Source of the DNA: Phytoseiulus persimilis | Taxonomy: Eukaryota > Arthropoda > Arachnida > Mesostigmata > Phytoseiidae | DNA length: 64,000 nt | Direction of reading: 5' to 3' | Assembly: GCA_037576195.1 (NCBI GenBank) | Contig: CM075101.1 | Location: 9,610,001 to 9,674,000 of the forward strand | In this document: positions 37,662 to 50,616 of the stretch, piece by piece | Layout: the number at the start of each line of letters is the position of its first letter | Numbering within the stretch: position 1 is the first letter of the stretch | The notes under the pieces: generated by a model | Seen by the model: the letters and a program-made list of their open reading frames with translations, nothing else | Told to the model about the DNA's origin: nothing | Database searches by the model: none | Translations under genes and position numbers: made by a program

Positions 37662-40600
37662 GTCTGGATGTCGCTTTGTAGGGTTTTCAAGATGACACTA
37701 GGCTGGGTCGTGATCCAGAGCTTGGATCTTACTAGCGAAACGGACGTCTCACGGAGAAATCCAGTGAATATCTCAAAATCTGGTCTGCCATCGTGGACGG
37801 AACTGGCGTCCGTTTTCGTGTCTCCCTCTTTTCCCGTCGCAAGACTTGCTGCACACACCTCAGAACGCTCAAACCCACAATACGAAAAGTTGACCCAACT
37901 ACATATTCCCAATGTTTTCCGTGAAAATTATGTCTGAAAATCGGATGTCGGAAGTTCCAAAAGGGGAACGTTAGCGGTGTTAGAGATAGAACGTCGAGTG
38001 TGAGAGACCTAGATGGAAAGTTACGCGAGGCTGATTGTTAGTACCGAACGGTAGCGAGAGAATGCGGGGTAGTTTAGGTTGTAGTCGGAAGTTAACAAGT
38101 TTCACGGTGTGAAGCGTTGTGGTTGTGATGAATGAGGAAATTGACATTCGTTGTAATTTATGTTCATCTGAGAGGAATCTATTGGAAACAATAAACTCCG
38201 ATTCATGACTCACTGCGGACAGAAGACTCTGATTCCTTCCAAATTCCCTTCTACTAACAATGCACTAACTTTCTTTGTAGATCCCGACGAGGCCGTTGCG
38301 GAAAATCAGGCCTAGGTCTTGTGATGAACGATGGAATCTGCTCTCAAACGAGGCTCATGACTTGAGAGCCACCTGCATCGGATCTCGTTACGGTCAACTT
38401 TGAGGTAGTTCCTCAAAGCTGTCTATTCGTGGATCGGAATGGACATATGCGTCTTCATCAACCTTGCACTAGGAATGCTTCGTCACTGCATGCGAATATA
38501 CGGAACTGACTCATGCCATCCCTGCGAAAGGATATGGACGCGACTGAGGGGAGATTTCTCCCGCATTGATTGTCCTTGATGTGTACTAATGCTCAATTCG
38601 ACTAGGCGACTGGAAATTCTGGATGCAGCATTCCATTGTTGAGTTTATCTTGTTAGAAAGCCATTATTTGGAATAAGATGAGATCAGTTTTGGGGGGAAA
38701 ATGTTGTATTCCAGTAGTATCTCCGTCGTGGGATACATGTTTTGGAGACCAATCATGGGAGTCCTGAAGACGTGATAACCCCTACAACGGGCCTCTGCTG
38801 GTTTTGCATGAAGGGCACCTCTGAAACATGTTCTGGAATTGTTGTTTCACCTCAAACAGCCTAACCTCCATTTCCAGTGTTCCATCGGTAATATATGTTA
38901 TTCGGAGGAGAGCGTATGAATAGCCGTCAGAGATATCGATTAATAAACACTGAGCTGGAGGAACAGACACGAAATGTCTTCCCAGCCGAGAACCTGAGAC
39001 CTACTCTATTGCGCTCATATACGGAAACTTCGAGGGAAGAAACGAGGGATTTTGTATTTTTCATTATTTATTAGGTTCACGAATACCACACGATGGTGAC
39101 ATTCAGTTGAAGGGTTCTCAAGATTTTCCGTTTCAAACTTGCCGAGAGCCAATTGTTCCGAGAAACAGATACTTTTGATTCGTTTTCTATGCTTAATTGT
39201 TACTCGTTCAGCTTACAACTCTTCTCTTCTCGTTCCGCTCGATACACGGTGTACACACGCATCAATGTTTTCATTTTCTTTCCTTCCACCCATTTCCGCA
39301 CTACCGCCGAACTCAATGAATTTCCCGCTAGATTCACCGTCGATACGAAGGTGTACACGATCGATCCGTTCGCTTCATTGACGGGTAAAGTATGAAACAG
39401 TGTTCATGGGAAAGGAGTCGCGTGAATGAAGTTCCGCGGTTGAGGTGGGGTAACACCGAAACGATTCATGAGCTAACCGGCTTTTTCTTAAGAAATCAAA
39501 GTGAACAAACGCGACCATCACGGTCGCCAGTTAGCTTCGCCACCTGACCAGCACTCCAGAAGACAGTTCCCGAGACGAAAATTGCTTAAGACAATGTACT
39601 AGACCGTCTCACGGATCTGCATCGGAGATTAGAGTGTGGACTTCGGCTCGGAGAAACCGACCCCGAAGGCGCTGGTCAATGATCTTCATCTTCATTTGGA
39701 TCTCTCGACTACGTTCGAAGCGTTGAGCCTCGAAAGTTCCGATCTGTCTGAGCTGGATATGGAATAGGAATGTCGGAGCTTCAATCCAGAAGGAAAGCAC
39801 TCAAACTTCACCTACATGGTCATCACGCGGGACCGGCTCGCTAGTCAACCCTCAAGACAAGCGAGCTCCGAACTCGGATACTGCAACCCTCAAGCAGTCC
39901 GAAGTTCGCGGGCAAAGCAACCCTCAAGCTTTGCGCCATGTCCACATGAATCAGTCGGTGGAGTTTGTGGGACAAAATTCGACAAAAAAATTCGTTCACT
40001 CGTTGATGAACATTTGAAGCTCCGCCGACCCGACTGACGTCAACTACAACATCAAACCGTCTGTTTACTAATTCCGTCAGGATTGCTTCGCTTCGCGCTC
40101 GAGCTCCGTGTTGAAACCGAAGTTCGAACCCTCTCCGACTGACTTTCTGACTGCAAGGATGACTGACTGATTGACGAAAATTCGGGATTCTCACTTGCGA
40201 GTACGAATAATTACATTAATACTTTCGCACATAGTGACCTCGTGGTCACAACTTTCTTCGCCGTTGACATTCGATTGTTCACCTATCGCTTTTTTTCCGC
40301 TCCTCCTAATCACCGATTTTCAATAGTATTAAACTCACGCGCCACCAGAGGACCCACACTTGGAGTCCACAAAAAAAGCAAAAAGATCACTGTAAACGAT
40401 ACTCCAGTGTCCGTTGATCAGACAACTACACACTCTCGTCTCTCTCTCTCTCTATATTCATCGCTATCGCACACACGTGCCCACTAGAAATAGTAGTTGT
40501 AGTGGGTCCATTCAGTCGTCCGCAACTGCACTAGATACGCGTTTTGAACTCGTTCATTCGAATAATTGACGAGTGTTCCCGTACCTTTTCGCCCAGTTTC

Positions 40601-41104
40601 GTCGAGGCTATTCATTTTCGGCTCTCAAACCTCTAATCGCGTTATGTTCTCGTTTTGCCGCTGTGCTCTGTCGTCACCGATCGCGCAAAACATTCTTCCT
40701 CGACCCGCGCGCCCCGATGTTCCCGCCGCGGTTCCCTAACTCTACGTCTTTCACATTAAGCCGCCTGTCCCGCCTCCGTTCGAACCACTGCAATATATAC
40801 CGGTAAACACTTGCAACTTCCGATTGCTGCCGAAAGCAGAACAAACGCTTCGGGCATGGGCAGGGACAGAGCAGACCCAAAAGTCCGTTCTCTCAGAGTT
40901 TCTTTCAGGCGGACGTTCTTCCAAAAAAACCGGTTCTGTGTATACGAGCAGAAAACCCGGTCAAACAACGAAAAAAACTGGCTTCTGAATTTCTGCATTT
41001 CTGAGTAGATAGATAGAGATAGACTCACGCGAGGCCGCTGCTGCCGCCGTCGACGAATGCAACCGACGCAGAAGCAAAGTCGAAATATTGAGGTGTCTGT
41101 GTAC

Positions 41105-41136
<32 letters not shown>

Positions 41137-41517
41137 GGATCCTGCGCCGTCGACATTGGGAAACGACAACCAGCCTGCCGAGCGACGACTGCAGTACGGC
41201 GGCAGCGACGGAAAACTATTACGATGAAGTAGCGAGAGACGTTACGTCGCTGCGTGTGTGATTTGTACAACATTACATCGTCGAGAAAGTCGGTACTGGT
41301 ATAAGAACATGAGAAAGGATCGTCAGACGCGCGTTCTTCTTCATCTACCCTCCTCGAAACCCTCACAGAGTTCCTCACCTCGACTTCCTCGATAATCTCT
41401 GCCCAAACGACTCGCACAACCACGGTGAGCCAGTTTGAAGTCATCTTCCGTATCGCGAATCTGACCGATTCTCGGATCTACGGTCGCTGGCTCCACTCGT
41501 GGCGGTGTCCCGCGTAC
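37662..41517. other. Intergenic stretch, probably 3' UTRs and flanks
   Basis: It lies between the stop codons of uroporphyrinogen-III synthase (plus) and 4E-T (minus), which converge. No coding exon was recognised. It holds short direct repeats CAACCCTCAAG near 39847, 39885 and 39921, a CT run near 40440-40455, a GACT-rich stretch near 40135-40170, and a GT run followed by a G run at about 41104-41136. Confidence 0.45.
41104..41136 (+). repeat. GT microsatellite followed by poly-G run
   Basis: About seven GT units continue into an uninterrupted run of some 17 G. On the minus strand this is a C run just downstream of the 4E-T stop, so it may sit in the 3' UTR. Long G runs can stall polymerases and tend to be misassembled, so its exact length is unreliable. 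Confidence 0.85.
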
Positions 41518-44062
41518 CTAGGTGACGGTGGGTTTCGCCTGGTGCAGGCGATGACCGTTGTTCTGGCGTTCGAGTTCCTCGACGCGGAGAACGTTGGTGG
41601 GAACCGGGAGTGAGGGCTGGTTGCAGCCCAGGTTCCCGAACCACTTGGCCAGAGCATCATCCGGACTGAGAATCGAGGTCTCTGAGCTGGGGTTCATCAT
41701 GTTCGCAGCGTGGCTGTTCATCGAGCTCGATCCGTAGGCGGAGGGGGTTCCCTGGGGGAACCTGTGGCCGTGACCGCCGGTCAGGGGACGGCGGTTCGAC
41801 GGGGCCATGCGCACGTGATGCTGGGGAGCGGTCGAGTTTCCATTGAAACCGCTGGCAGTGCCTGCGCCTCCGTAGTAAGAGCGGAATCTGGGCTGTTGTT
41901 GCTGCTGCTGCTGCTGATGAGCTTGTTGAGGGTGATGATGATATTGTTGTTGTGGATGTTGTTGGTGTTGCTGCTGATACTGATGATGTGCGAATTGTTG
42001 TTCGTGCTGCTGTTGATGGAATAGCCTTTGAAGGAGATCCTCACCGGTCTCGGCCGGTGCTGCGGGTGGAGGACACGGCGGCGGATTCTTATTACTCTTG
42101 ACAATAGGTCGTGGTCCGCCGGCTTGGAGTCCTGGTTTTCGCTGCGCATGCTTATCCTGCAGCAGCACGGAAGTGGGCACGTTCCGAACGTCCTGCTTGA
42201 AGGGCTTGCCCTGGTCCCTCTCCGGCATCGGACTTCCCTCCATCAGAAGTCGCATGATGTCCAGCGAGGCATTGTTGTGCGTAGAATTAGCTTGTTGCTG
42301 TCGTTGTTGTGGTTGCTGCATCTGTTGATAAGCCTGTTGAGAGTGGGATTGCTGCGTCAGCACCGCCTGCGACGACATGAACGGCCCGGCCGAATGGCGC
42401 ACTCCGTTGTGTCCGATGTCCCGCGCGGAGTTCTGCAGCTCGCTCATCAGACTCAGCGACCTTTCCATGGCTCCATTTCCCATGAGTGGCGGCATCATTG
42501 AACGGCTATCTAGAAGCGGCTGATGAGTAGCACCTGGAGCGAACATTGCGTTCGACGACATACGAGACGACTCCATCTTAAGATCAGCTTCGAGCTCTTC
42601 GACCGATTTGGCGAAATGCGGCGTCGAGGGGACGTTGGCGACGTTCGCTCCGCTGAGGAGCAGCTCGAGGATATTCTTGCCCTGGACGCCCTTCTCAACG
42701 TCGAGAACATTGCTCGTCATCGATGGCACCGTCGACGACGCGCTCGCCGGAGGCATGGGTCCCAGCATGGCACCGTTGCCCATGCTCTGCTGGGAGCTCC
42801 TGTTGAGCAGCTCTTCGAGGGTGTCGTAACTCTGTTGGGCTACGTGGCCGGGGCCCGCGACATTGGCTGAACGATGACTCTCGCTGGAGGGGAACATGTC
42901 TCTCAGCAAAGAAGACACCGAGGTCGACGACGACTCCTTCGAGTTCTCCAGCAGTTCGAGCACAGGTCTCGGACTGGTCTCGAGGTCTTTGGCATGAATT
43001 GGCGGCGAGGCGGGCTTGGAAGACGGCGAGGACTCGTCGTCGAACGTTTTCGCGAACACTTTCGACATGAACCGGGATCCGGCCTGAGAAGCGACCTGGA
43101 TCGCTTCATCGTCGATGTGATGACCGTTGTCTGCGTCATCTGCGTCGTGGCTGTTACCGAAGAACTGCTCGAAGTTGATCTGCGCACTTTTGCGCGAGCC
43201 GCTCGACATGTCGTAGAGCTCCTTCAGGAGATCGACCCCTTCTGGCGCTGGTTGACTAACTACGTTTATTGTGGGTTTTCGTACGGGAGGCGACGGCGAA
43301 CGGACCTTCCTGGATTTGTCTTCGAAGCCGCCCAGCTCGATGGTGTCGTTCTGCGACGTGGGACCCTCGGTGAACCATTCGGGCTCGTCGTCGACTCGGT
43401 TTGAATTCATCTCCCCATAGCGACCGTTACTTCTCTTCATCGACTCGTTGCCCTGATGATCGAACAGTCTTCGAGATCGTTCCTGTGGATAGCCATAATC
43501 GGATTCGCGATCCTTATTGTACGAACCCAAACGGCCGCTTCCAACTCTTCTCTCGCCTTTGGAGGCAGCTGATTTCTTAACGCTGTTGCTTCCCGGATTT
43601 GGATTATCCGACAGGACAGCCTTATCGACCTTACAACCGCCCCTAAAGCTGGGAGGTGGTTTGGTTAAGGCGGCTGGAAATTCAGTATCTCTTTCCGAAT
43701 CTTTCTCCTCTGGAATAGGCGGAAACGAGTTAGAAAGGAGAATTCGTAGTGAGAGTCGCGAAAGAGATTCGATGTCTCTATCATGGCCTTGGATGCAAGG
43801 TTCAACAGGGGTTCTGAGATTGGTCTGGAAGATTTCGCTTTCGAGTCTGTCGGCAAAGATGTGTTCAGCAGTATGCGTGATCATGACAGAATGCGTTACT
43901 TACTATCTGATCTCCAAGTCTCCCGAAGAATACATTCTTGACGGAGCCGATCGATGCACTCCGGCGGCTTCTTGGAAAGTTTACTCTTTTGAAGCTTGAG
44001 TAGAAATTCATGGGAATACTTCAAAGAAGCGTTCCGTGGCACTTCCGTCTTTTTAGTAGTAC
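41518..44062 (-). CDS. EIF4ENIF1: Eukaryotic translation initiation factor 4E transporter (4E-T)
   Basis: Nucleocytoplasmic eIF4E-binding protein of P-bodies that represses and stabilises mRNAs with DDX6/Me31B. The last exon is 43709-41518 and the one before is 44062-43904; the 194-bp intron has GTAAGT and TTCCAG ends and joins in phase (783 residues seen, N-terminus missing). The upstream exon contains YSHEFLLKL (44018-43992), the YxxxxL-hydrophobic eIF4E-binding motif. The large exon opens with SFRGGCKVDKAV (SFGGGC in human 4E-T) and carries the DDX6-binding Cup-homology segment EPEWFTEGPTSQNDTIELGG near 43395-43315. A long disordered Gln/His-rich part follows (for example about 42030-41890), ending with ALAKWFGNL and VLRVEELERQ as in vertebrate 4E-T. 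Polyglutamine makes several other frames open, which are not genes. A possible further 5' exon is listed separately. Confidence 0.9.
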
Positions 44063-45156
44063 CTGTTGAGCAGCAGAACGTTAAAAATGTCTGTGAAGCC
44101 GTCGAACGGCGTTGGGCGAGTCGCAGAATGAAATTTCAACGAAAGGTTCCTTAATTTTAGAACACCGTTCCCCTCCCACAGCAGATGCCATGGAACGCGA
44201 TTTCTTGAAGCCTTGATGAATTAACGACCTTCAAAACGCTTCAGTATCGGACGGAAACTCAGCACTCTATCTGATATGAACGAATCGTCCCAGCTGACTC
44301 AACTCCAGCTTCCATTGACGAAAACCCACCCCAGCATGTTCGCTTCAGAGATAGCAGGGGAAACGATGAACGCATTCCAACGTTTGGGAATTAATCATGA
44401 TTTCAGAGTTCCTGGTTCGCAAGCCCACGTGAGGATATCGCTTGACATTCGGAATCGAGGGGAGGATTAGACGAAACATGACTACGGAGACGTTTTTCGG
44501 TCGGCGTCCGACAGAAATCGTTCGAGGAGCCGATACGAGTGCACACGACCCGGAATCCTCCGAAATCCTTAAACGTTCCGATCCGAATGATCGAATGACC
44601 TACTAAGTTTCACACATCTGCGGGAAAAGCCGTGAAAAGTATCAACCTACGTTCCGAACTGTCATCGCTCGTAACAGAGTTGGCTCCTGAAGAACTTCGC
44701 TCGTCAACAAATCCGATTTCTGGAAACAGATACATCGGTCAGAAACTCAGCTGAATCATGAACGAACTCTAAACACAATGAAAGGGCACCAAAATCAACC
44801 GCGTCTGCGTCCGCTCGTGTGTCGGAACGTCGCCGTCGCACCGTCCGAGTGAAACTGTTTACCAACTCTCACGACGAGCATTTTACGCAATGCCAATTTT
44901 GAAACTATGGCCGCAATACGAGCCTTGTTACCGACAACCATAATAACAGAGATTTCAAAACCGCCAGCTCGAGAATTCGCTGAAGTTTCCCGCAATTGAG
45001 AGCGCCTCTCCGCTGTCGACGTCAGGCTCATCGACGGATTGGTCATGTCCCAGTCAGGCTCGAGCGAGAGACAGCACTCAACACGGAAATATCTCAAAAC
45101 GCAGCATTTGAAGGCTCGTCCGGGGACAAACGATCCGATTACATGCGGATAATTAC

Positions 45157-45398
45157 CTCGAGATTCGCTTCTTATTGACATTTCGATGACCCTTGATGTT
45201 GAGACGCTCTCGTTAGGGCTAACAGATTTGCTTCTACGGCGGCTGCTGCTGCGAGTGAAGACAGGAGTCCTGGTGTTGTATGTTGTAAGGAAGACAGGGG
45301 AATTCACAGAGTTTTTGATACCAATCGCCTTCAGGAATTCACGATCCTCACTTCGATTCTCAGAATTTTGGCAGACACACGGTCCGGAAAAGCTAAGA
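45157..45398 (-). CDS. Possible upstream exon of 4E-T
   Basis: A minus-strand open stretch between a TTTTTTGTGCAG acceptor and a CGAG-GTAATT donor. It leaves one base over, exactly what the next 4E-T exon (44062-43904) needs. Its translation has an Arg/Ser-rich basic run, TRSSSRRRSKSV, which could be part of a nuclear localisation signal, but vertebrate 4E-T proteins show no close match in this part. The phase would agree by chance one time in three, so this is tentative. It could belong to another gene or be noncoding. Confidence 0.3.
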
Positions 45399-47514
45399 CT
45401 GCACAAAAAATTGAAGTACTCGGCAAAGAGCGACGAAAAAATGATGCTACCCTCTCAATGAAGTTGACCAAGAAATGACGACGATTTCCATGAGCTAGCC
45501 GTTCGATACAGCCGCGGCCCTGGGAGCCTGCTGTTGCTTGGCGCCAATTTCAATTTCGAAATCCTGACCGCCTCGGTGCATGGATCACGCGCCTCAGCAC
45601 TTATTCCCAAGTTTCAAGACGACTTGTATCGTTTTTCGCAGTGAAACTCTCTCGATCATTGGAGACAAACTCCACATCTCCAACGAAACTCACACCGAAA
45701 TCATGCTGATAGACAGGGCAATAGTGGACCCGGTGTACTGAGAGTCACACAACAGATTTTGTTGGAAGATAGTCATTCCTGAAATAAATGAGCGGTTCGA
45801 ACAGGCTCGCCAGACAAACGCCTTTCTGTTCGTCGGCTCTCATCGTTCAAGTCATCGAAGTTCGAACTATCTTGATTCCCCCACGTTCCCGAAAACCAAT
45901 CTCAGGGCAACGCAGAACTCGAGATACAGAACCGAAACGAATGTCCGGACCTTGCCCAACTCGAACTCCCGTGAAGCCTGCCCTTCAACAGCATCAAATG
46001 TATGACTTCACCAGACTGCCTGCCTGCTTTTCCAGCTGTGTTTCTGAGCTCTGAATCAGCGAAGGAGTGAATCAGCGCACGAGTCTATAATGTAAGATCC
46101 TGAGTGCACAATCGGTTGCGGCTCCAATATTCCCAAAAGTAGTTGATCCATCGGAGCTCTTCTTCCTGACTGAAGAATCCCTTCCTGCATCATTCCCGAT
46201 GAATTTCCCGTCTCCGCATTCAGAATCGTAGCATCCGTGGATACTTATCAGTGCTAACTACAATTCCCCGAAGTCATCTGTTGAAACCCCGAAGAAGAAG
46301 GTTTTGCATTCCGTTTCCTGATGCCTCGCTTTCATGAGACATCTTCGAGCTCGCCACGAACTGGCACGTCGAAATTTCACACGTTACGGCGCTATGCGCT
46401 CTCTATCGCTTGCGTGCAGCGCGCGGCACGTTCCATTTCAGGCTTTTCTCCGAAGCGCCACGGCCGCGCAAAGTCTTCCGGAATTAAACGTGAGAGCTAG
46501 CAGGAATGCCTGATAATTACGGAAATTATTCCCTGAGCGTAATTATTTGGCTTCCATGTGGCCGAGAATCAGAATGAGACTCCGGAAACTCATTGCGCCA
46601 GGCTTAGTCGGGACAAACGGATATATCATGGACAAGGATCGAAGCCTTTTTCGCTTGGCGCCGACTCATTCGGGATCTCGACGGTCTCATCAAATAGCCC
46701 TCCGCGAACCCCCGCCGAAAGAAAGCAATTCGAGACCTTCGATCGCGCCGGGGCCTTCGTGTCGATTCTCAACAGCTCCCGAGTAACTCGCTTCGAATTA
46801 GTCGACTCGGGACCACCAACGCCCTACATCTCCATTCTCCTCGTCCATTGCCAAAGGAGATCCGACGGAATATTTGAGACATTCCGACACTTCTGCAAGC
46901 ATTTTCCAAATTCTTCAACAGTGGAGGGCTCATGAAGGAACACCATCTTGACCGATGAGTACGGGCTGCGCAGCTTCTCCTTGGAGTCCCCCAGATATGT
47001 CTGACGAAGAGGAAGGATCCAGCCACGCAAGAGCATGTCGTGGTTTTGAAAGCTGTCTCGGCGTTTCCGATTTCTCAGAGTTGGGGATGCCCTGATTCGG
47101 AGGAAAATCATCGGGATCTCACGCCGGTAAATTTATGTAGTTGAAATATCACTAGAAGTCTAGGTTTCGCTTGTGTGAGTCCTCCGTCAGATCTCTGGAG
47201 CAATAGTTGAGGGCATCGTTGAGGTTCGTCGGTAGAGTTTCGATCTATCCATGTCAAATCACGACTTTCATGAACTTGCACGTCCACGGAGCATTCGACG
47301 TCGTGATGGCAATCAATGACCAATAACAGCAACCACATGATCCAGGTTCCTGAAAGAAGGCGGGAACCGCCGTTGTCGTGGCCCGAATTTTCCTTGACTC
47401 GGGTGCCGGATAGAGCAGGAGAGAATATTCAAACGTTGTCGTGCGCCCACCTCGCTCGAGTTCCACACTGCACAGCGCGGGAGATTCGGAAATTGGCGGC
47501 TGCCCACCTGTGCC

Positions 47515-47525
47515 AAGATGGCGGC
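47515..47525 (+). promoter_or_regulatory. YY1-type initiator-proximal motif
   Basis: AAGATGGCGGC is an exact match to the consensus bound by YY1/Pho, usually just downstream of transcription starts of housekeeping genes. It stands in the divergent 4E-T/Sbf interval within a GC-richer stretch. On plus it reads towards Sbf, but that start codon is 3 kb away, so it may mark a noncoding first exon. A chance match cannot be excluded. Confidence 0.35.
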
Positions 47526-50500
47526 CCGGTTTTGTTGTTTGTGTTGAGGCGGTAGTTGCTGCTGCTGCTGATCTCTCTCTCGAGTTCGTGTGTGTGGTTG
47601 TGACTGCCTGGTTGCCTGGCGCACTGACTGACTACTGGCTGGCTGTAGAGCTGGTGTTTTGTCTATGTCTTGCAGAGAGAAAGCTCACCAGTGAGTGAAG
47701 GAGAGCTCTTGTTTGGTATTCAGAGTCCGCTCGGTTCTCTCTGTCAACTGATCTGGTCATCAGATATCGTTCGATCCGGTTCTGAGTGCAGCAAATCGCA
47801 AGCCGGATCAAGCATGTGAACGAGAACCGGTGTAATACCAACCGCTCAACTGTCTTATTTCGCCTACCGTCACTTTCGGAGAACGTTCACGAAGGAAAAA
47901 AAACCTCAGGTTCTGCTGAGGTTCGCGAACTTTTCCCCCGGGAGGTATTGTTCCGAACACTCTTCAGCTGGACTTGTCCTTGTCGTGAACTGTGATCTGT
48001 GCGTTGACGGACGTCGCTGAATGTCGCCTGTGAGTTGATAGAGTTCTTGGCTTAATTAGCACAGTTCGTTTGACACATCAGAGAGACCTGAGACGGTCTG
48101 GACGGGACCTCGGGCGAATTAGCGCTGCGTTGAGGTGTGGCTGGTCTTGAGTTCGGCAACCACACCTCATCAAACTCAAGTTGTCAGATAACTGAGCAGA
48201 TCGTTGGGAGACAGAGTGATTCTTGATAGGCGTCGAATCCAGTGATGATTACATGAGAGACGCTCTCATCTGAATGACATGTGAGCGAACGACAAATTTT
48301 CCCCCGGAATCGTGCGATTTCAAAAAGAGTCGCTATCCGCAGAGGGAAGTTCTGGGATGCAAATAACGCTCCATTGAGCTCCGGTACAGTCTTACTATGC
48401 TGGGCTTTTTCATGGTTTGGCTCTGATGCTCTCGTGAACTTTCCGCTATCGTGCCTCACGATCGAAAAACAAGGTTCACAATAATTCCTGCCGGTTATCT
48501 TCAGAGAATCGCGTTCGAAATTCGAATCGCTCTTCCGGAAATCTCAACTCGTCAGTGGGAATAACTCGAGTATATCTAAGCTAAACTTGTTGAGAAATCG
48601 AGGCCTACAATTTCCCGTGTTAATTTGTCCTCTCAACGGACGAAATGTTCTCTCATCTTTTCGTACGGAGGTGTTATGTGAACTTAGCGGGACGTTCTGA
48701 GAGATATCCACAAGGATAACATCACACGACTCTGGATTGGAGCCGTCGGAAGCAAAAAAATCGTGGAAAATTCCTTAAGGATGACAAGCACCCCGGGGTT
48801 ATCATATGGGTGCCGGGAGAGTCTCCAATCTTCAGCTTCAAAGTCACGTTCCAGATGCAGGATAAGTCTTCCCGGAGGGTGAATAGCTCTCGCAATCATT
48901 GGAGGCTGTGGTCGTTTCCGTCATGCCGTAGCTAAAATGTCACAAGCGAACAAGAAACAGACGCGACACTCACATTCTACTCTCAATGTTATTCTTCCAC
49001 CCGGAGTATTAGAGCGATTGAGCTCGCACACATCAGCTTTAGTCTGAGAAAGTGAAATTCATTACTCTTGAACACTTTCTTGCTTTTACGGGTGTTACGG
49101 GGCTGGAGTTCCTCCGTCGGTTATCAGCTGAGGGTTGACTTCTTCTCCAAATTCTCGCTCCCATCGATGTCTTGGAGTGAATAAGCGTCGAAAATGTTTC
49201 AAGAAAGAGTCTCTGACGGAAATTCCGGTCAACATTTTAGATGGTGGTTCTCGGCATCAGTCGGCTCCCCTCTGTTCTGTGGGCCTCCTGGACACTAATA
49301 ACGTCAAAGTACCCGTCGCTCTCGTTATTTTCTCTGTTCGGAGTCGCTCGTTGTTGAATGGTCAATTGAGGCGGAGGTGAATCGGAGTCAGAAGAGATTG
49401 TGCTGGGTCACTCGATTCCCTCTCGAATTCCCAGTTTAACCCCGAGTCGTCTCCACGCATGTGAGAGCGCTGAATAAGCTTTCTGAAACAACCGAATGGT
49501 CTCGAAACTCCCGGATCCAGAATATCTCAGAGATCGTTACAATCCAGGCGGAACTCCGGACAGTTCAGTTTTCGGTGCGTTGACCATGGACACGCAGGGT
49601 AAAAATAGTTTGAGTGGAGCACGTAATGGTTTCAATCGGTGACCTCATGACAGTGACAGCAGCCGTCCTCCTCTTTAGAAACGTTTCCGGCTATGTGGAT
49701 TATGGATCGCTTGCGTTTCCCTCTAGCAATGCAGATAACGTTTCCACCATGTTTGATCATCCCTTGGAGACCATGGGGATGGAATTGATTCGAGGTTGGA
49801 ATGAGATTCACGAATCCCCGGAGATGTAGCCACCCGAAATTTCGTCGTGGGAGCTGTTTTCTGAGGAGAAGCCCAAATCTATGGGAGCAGCACTGTCTAC
49901 TCCGATGGAAACCCTGTAAACCACGAAGAAGCACTCGGAATCGGCTTCACTGGATTATTTGCTCTTCAATATCGGAGATTCAGAAAAATGAACTCTACAG
50001 GCGTAAAACTCGCTCGAAGAACCATTGCCGGTTAAAGAGGCCACCCATTGACGTGTTCTACATATTTCCACGATCGCGCCGCCGTCAGCTTTTCTCCGGC
50101 GGCGTCTTCCCTCCCGTGCCGTGGAGTTGAAAATGGCAACACACATCGAGAGGGACAGCTAGCGAGCCACACGAGAAGAATTCCACGAATGTCTCGACGG
50201 CGCCGGCGTTCTCTGTGACACTGTCGAGCGCCGGCTTCTGAAGACCGATTCGTTTCCTGCATCGATCATCGTAGACGGCTGGGCGACTTGGAATGAAAAC
50301 TCAGGCTATTTCTACGAGCCCGAATCGGCGGACACGCTGGAGATTGGTTCAGTCGTGATTTCTGGACGGAGTGACGTATATCGTTGCTTTTTGCCGAGCA
50401 CAAAGAGGCTCACCACTGGTAGATTCGGGGTTTCCACCACCGGCCCACGTATGGCACGGAACGAGAGCGCATGAATATGCACTCGCAAGCAGAAACTGTG

Positions 50501-50616
50501 TTTGGTTCAATGATTTGTATCGTCCGTAGGTGGTGTCCGCGCTGGTGGACGACGGCGATTGTGCGTACGAAGAACGTCTCAACTGAAGTATGAAATGCGG
50601 CCGATTTGAATGAACG

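Larger units (their letters stand above)
44063..50616. other. Intron and intergenic stretch between 4E-T and Sbf, divergent genes
   Basis: 4E-T reads left and Sbf reads right, so this 6.5-kb stretch should hold both promoters, the first exon(s) of 4E-T and 5' UTR sequence. Apart from the tentative exon at 45157-45398 and the promoter-like motif near 47515, no coding exon was recognised. Confidence 0.45.

Noticed and set aside
42874..43404. 176-codon plus frame opposite 4E-T
   Set aside because: Antisense shadow of the low-complexity 4E-T exon.
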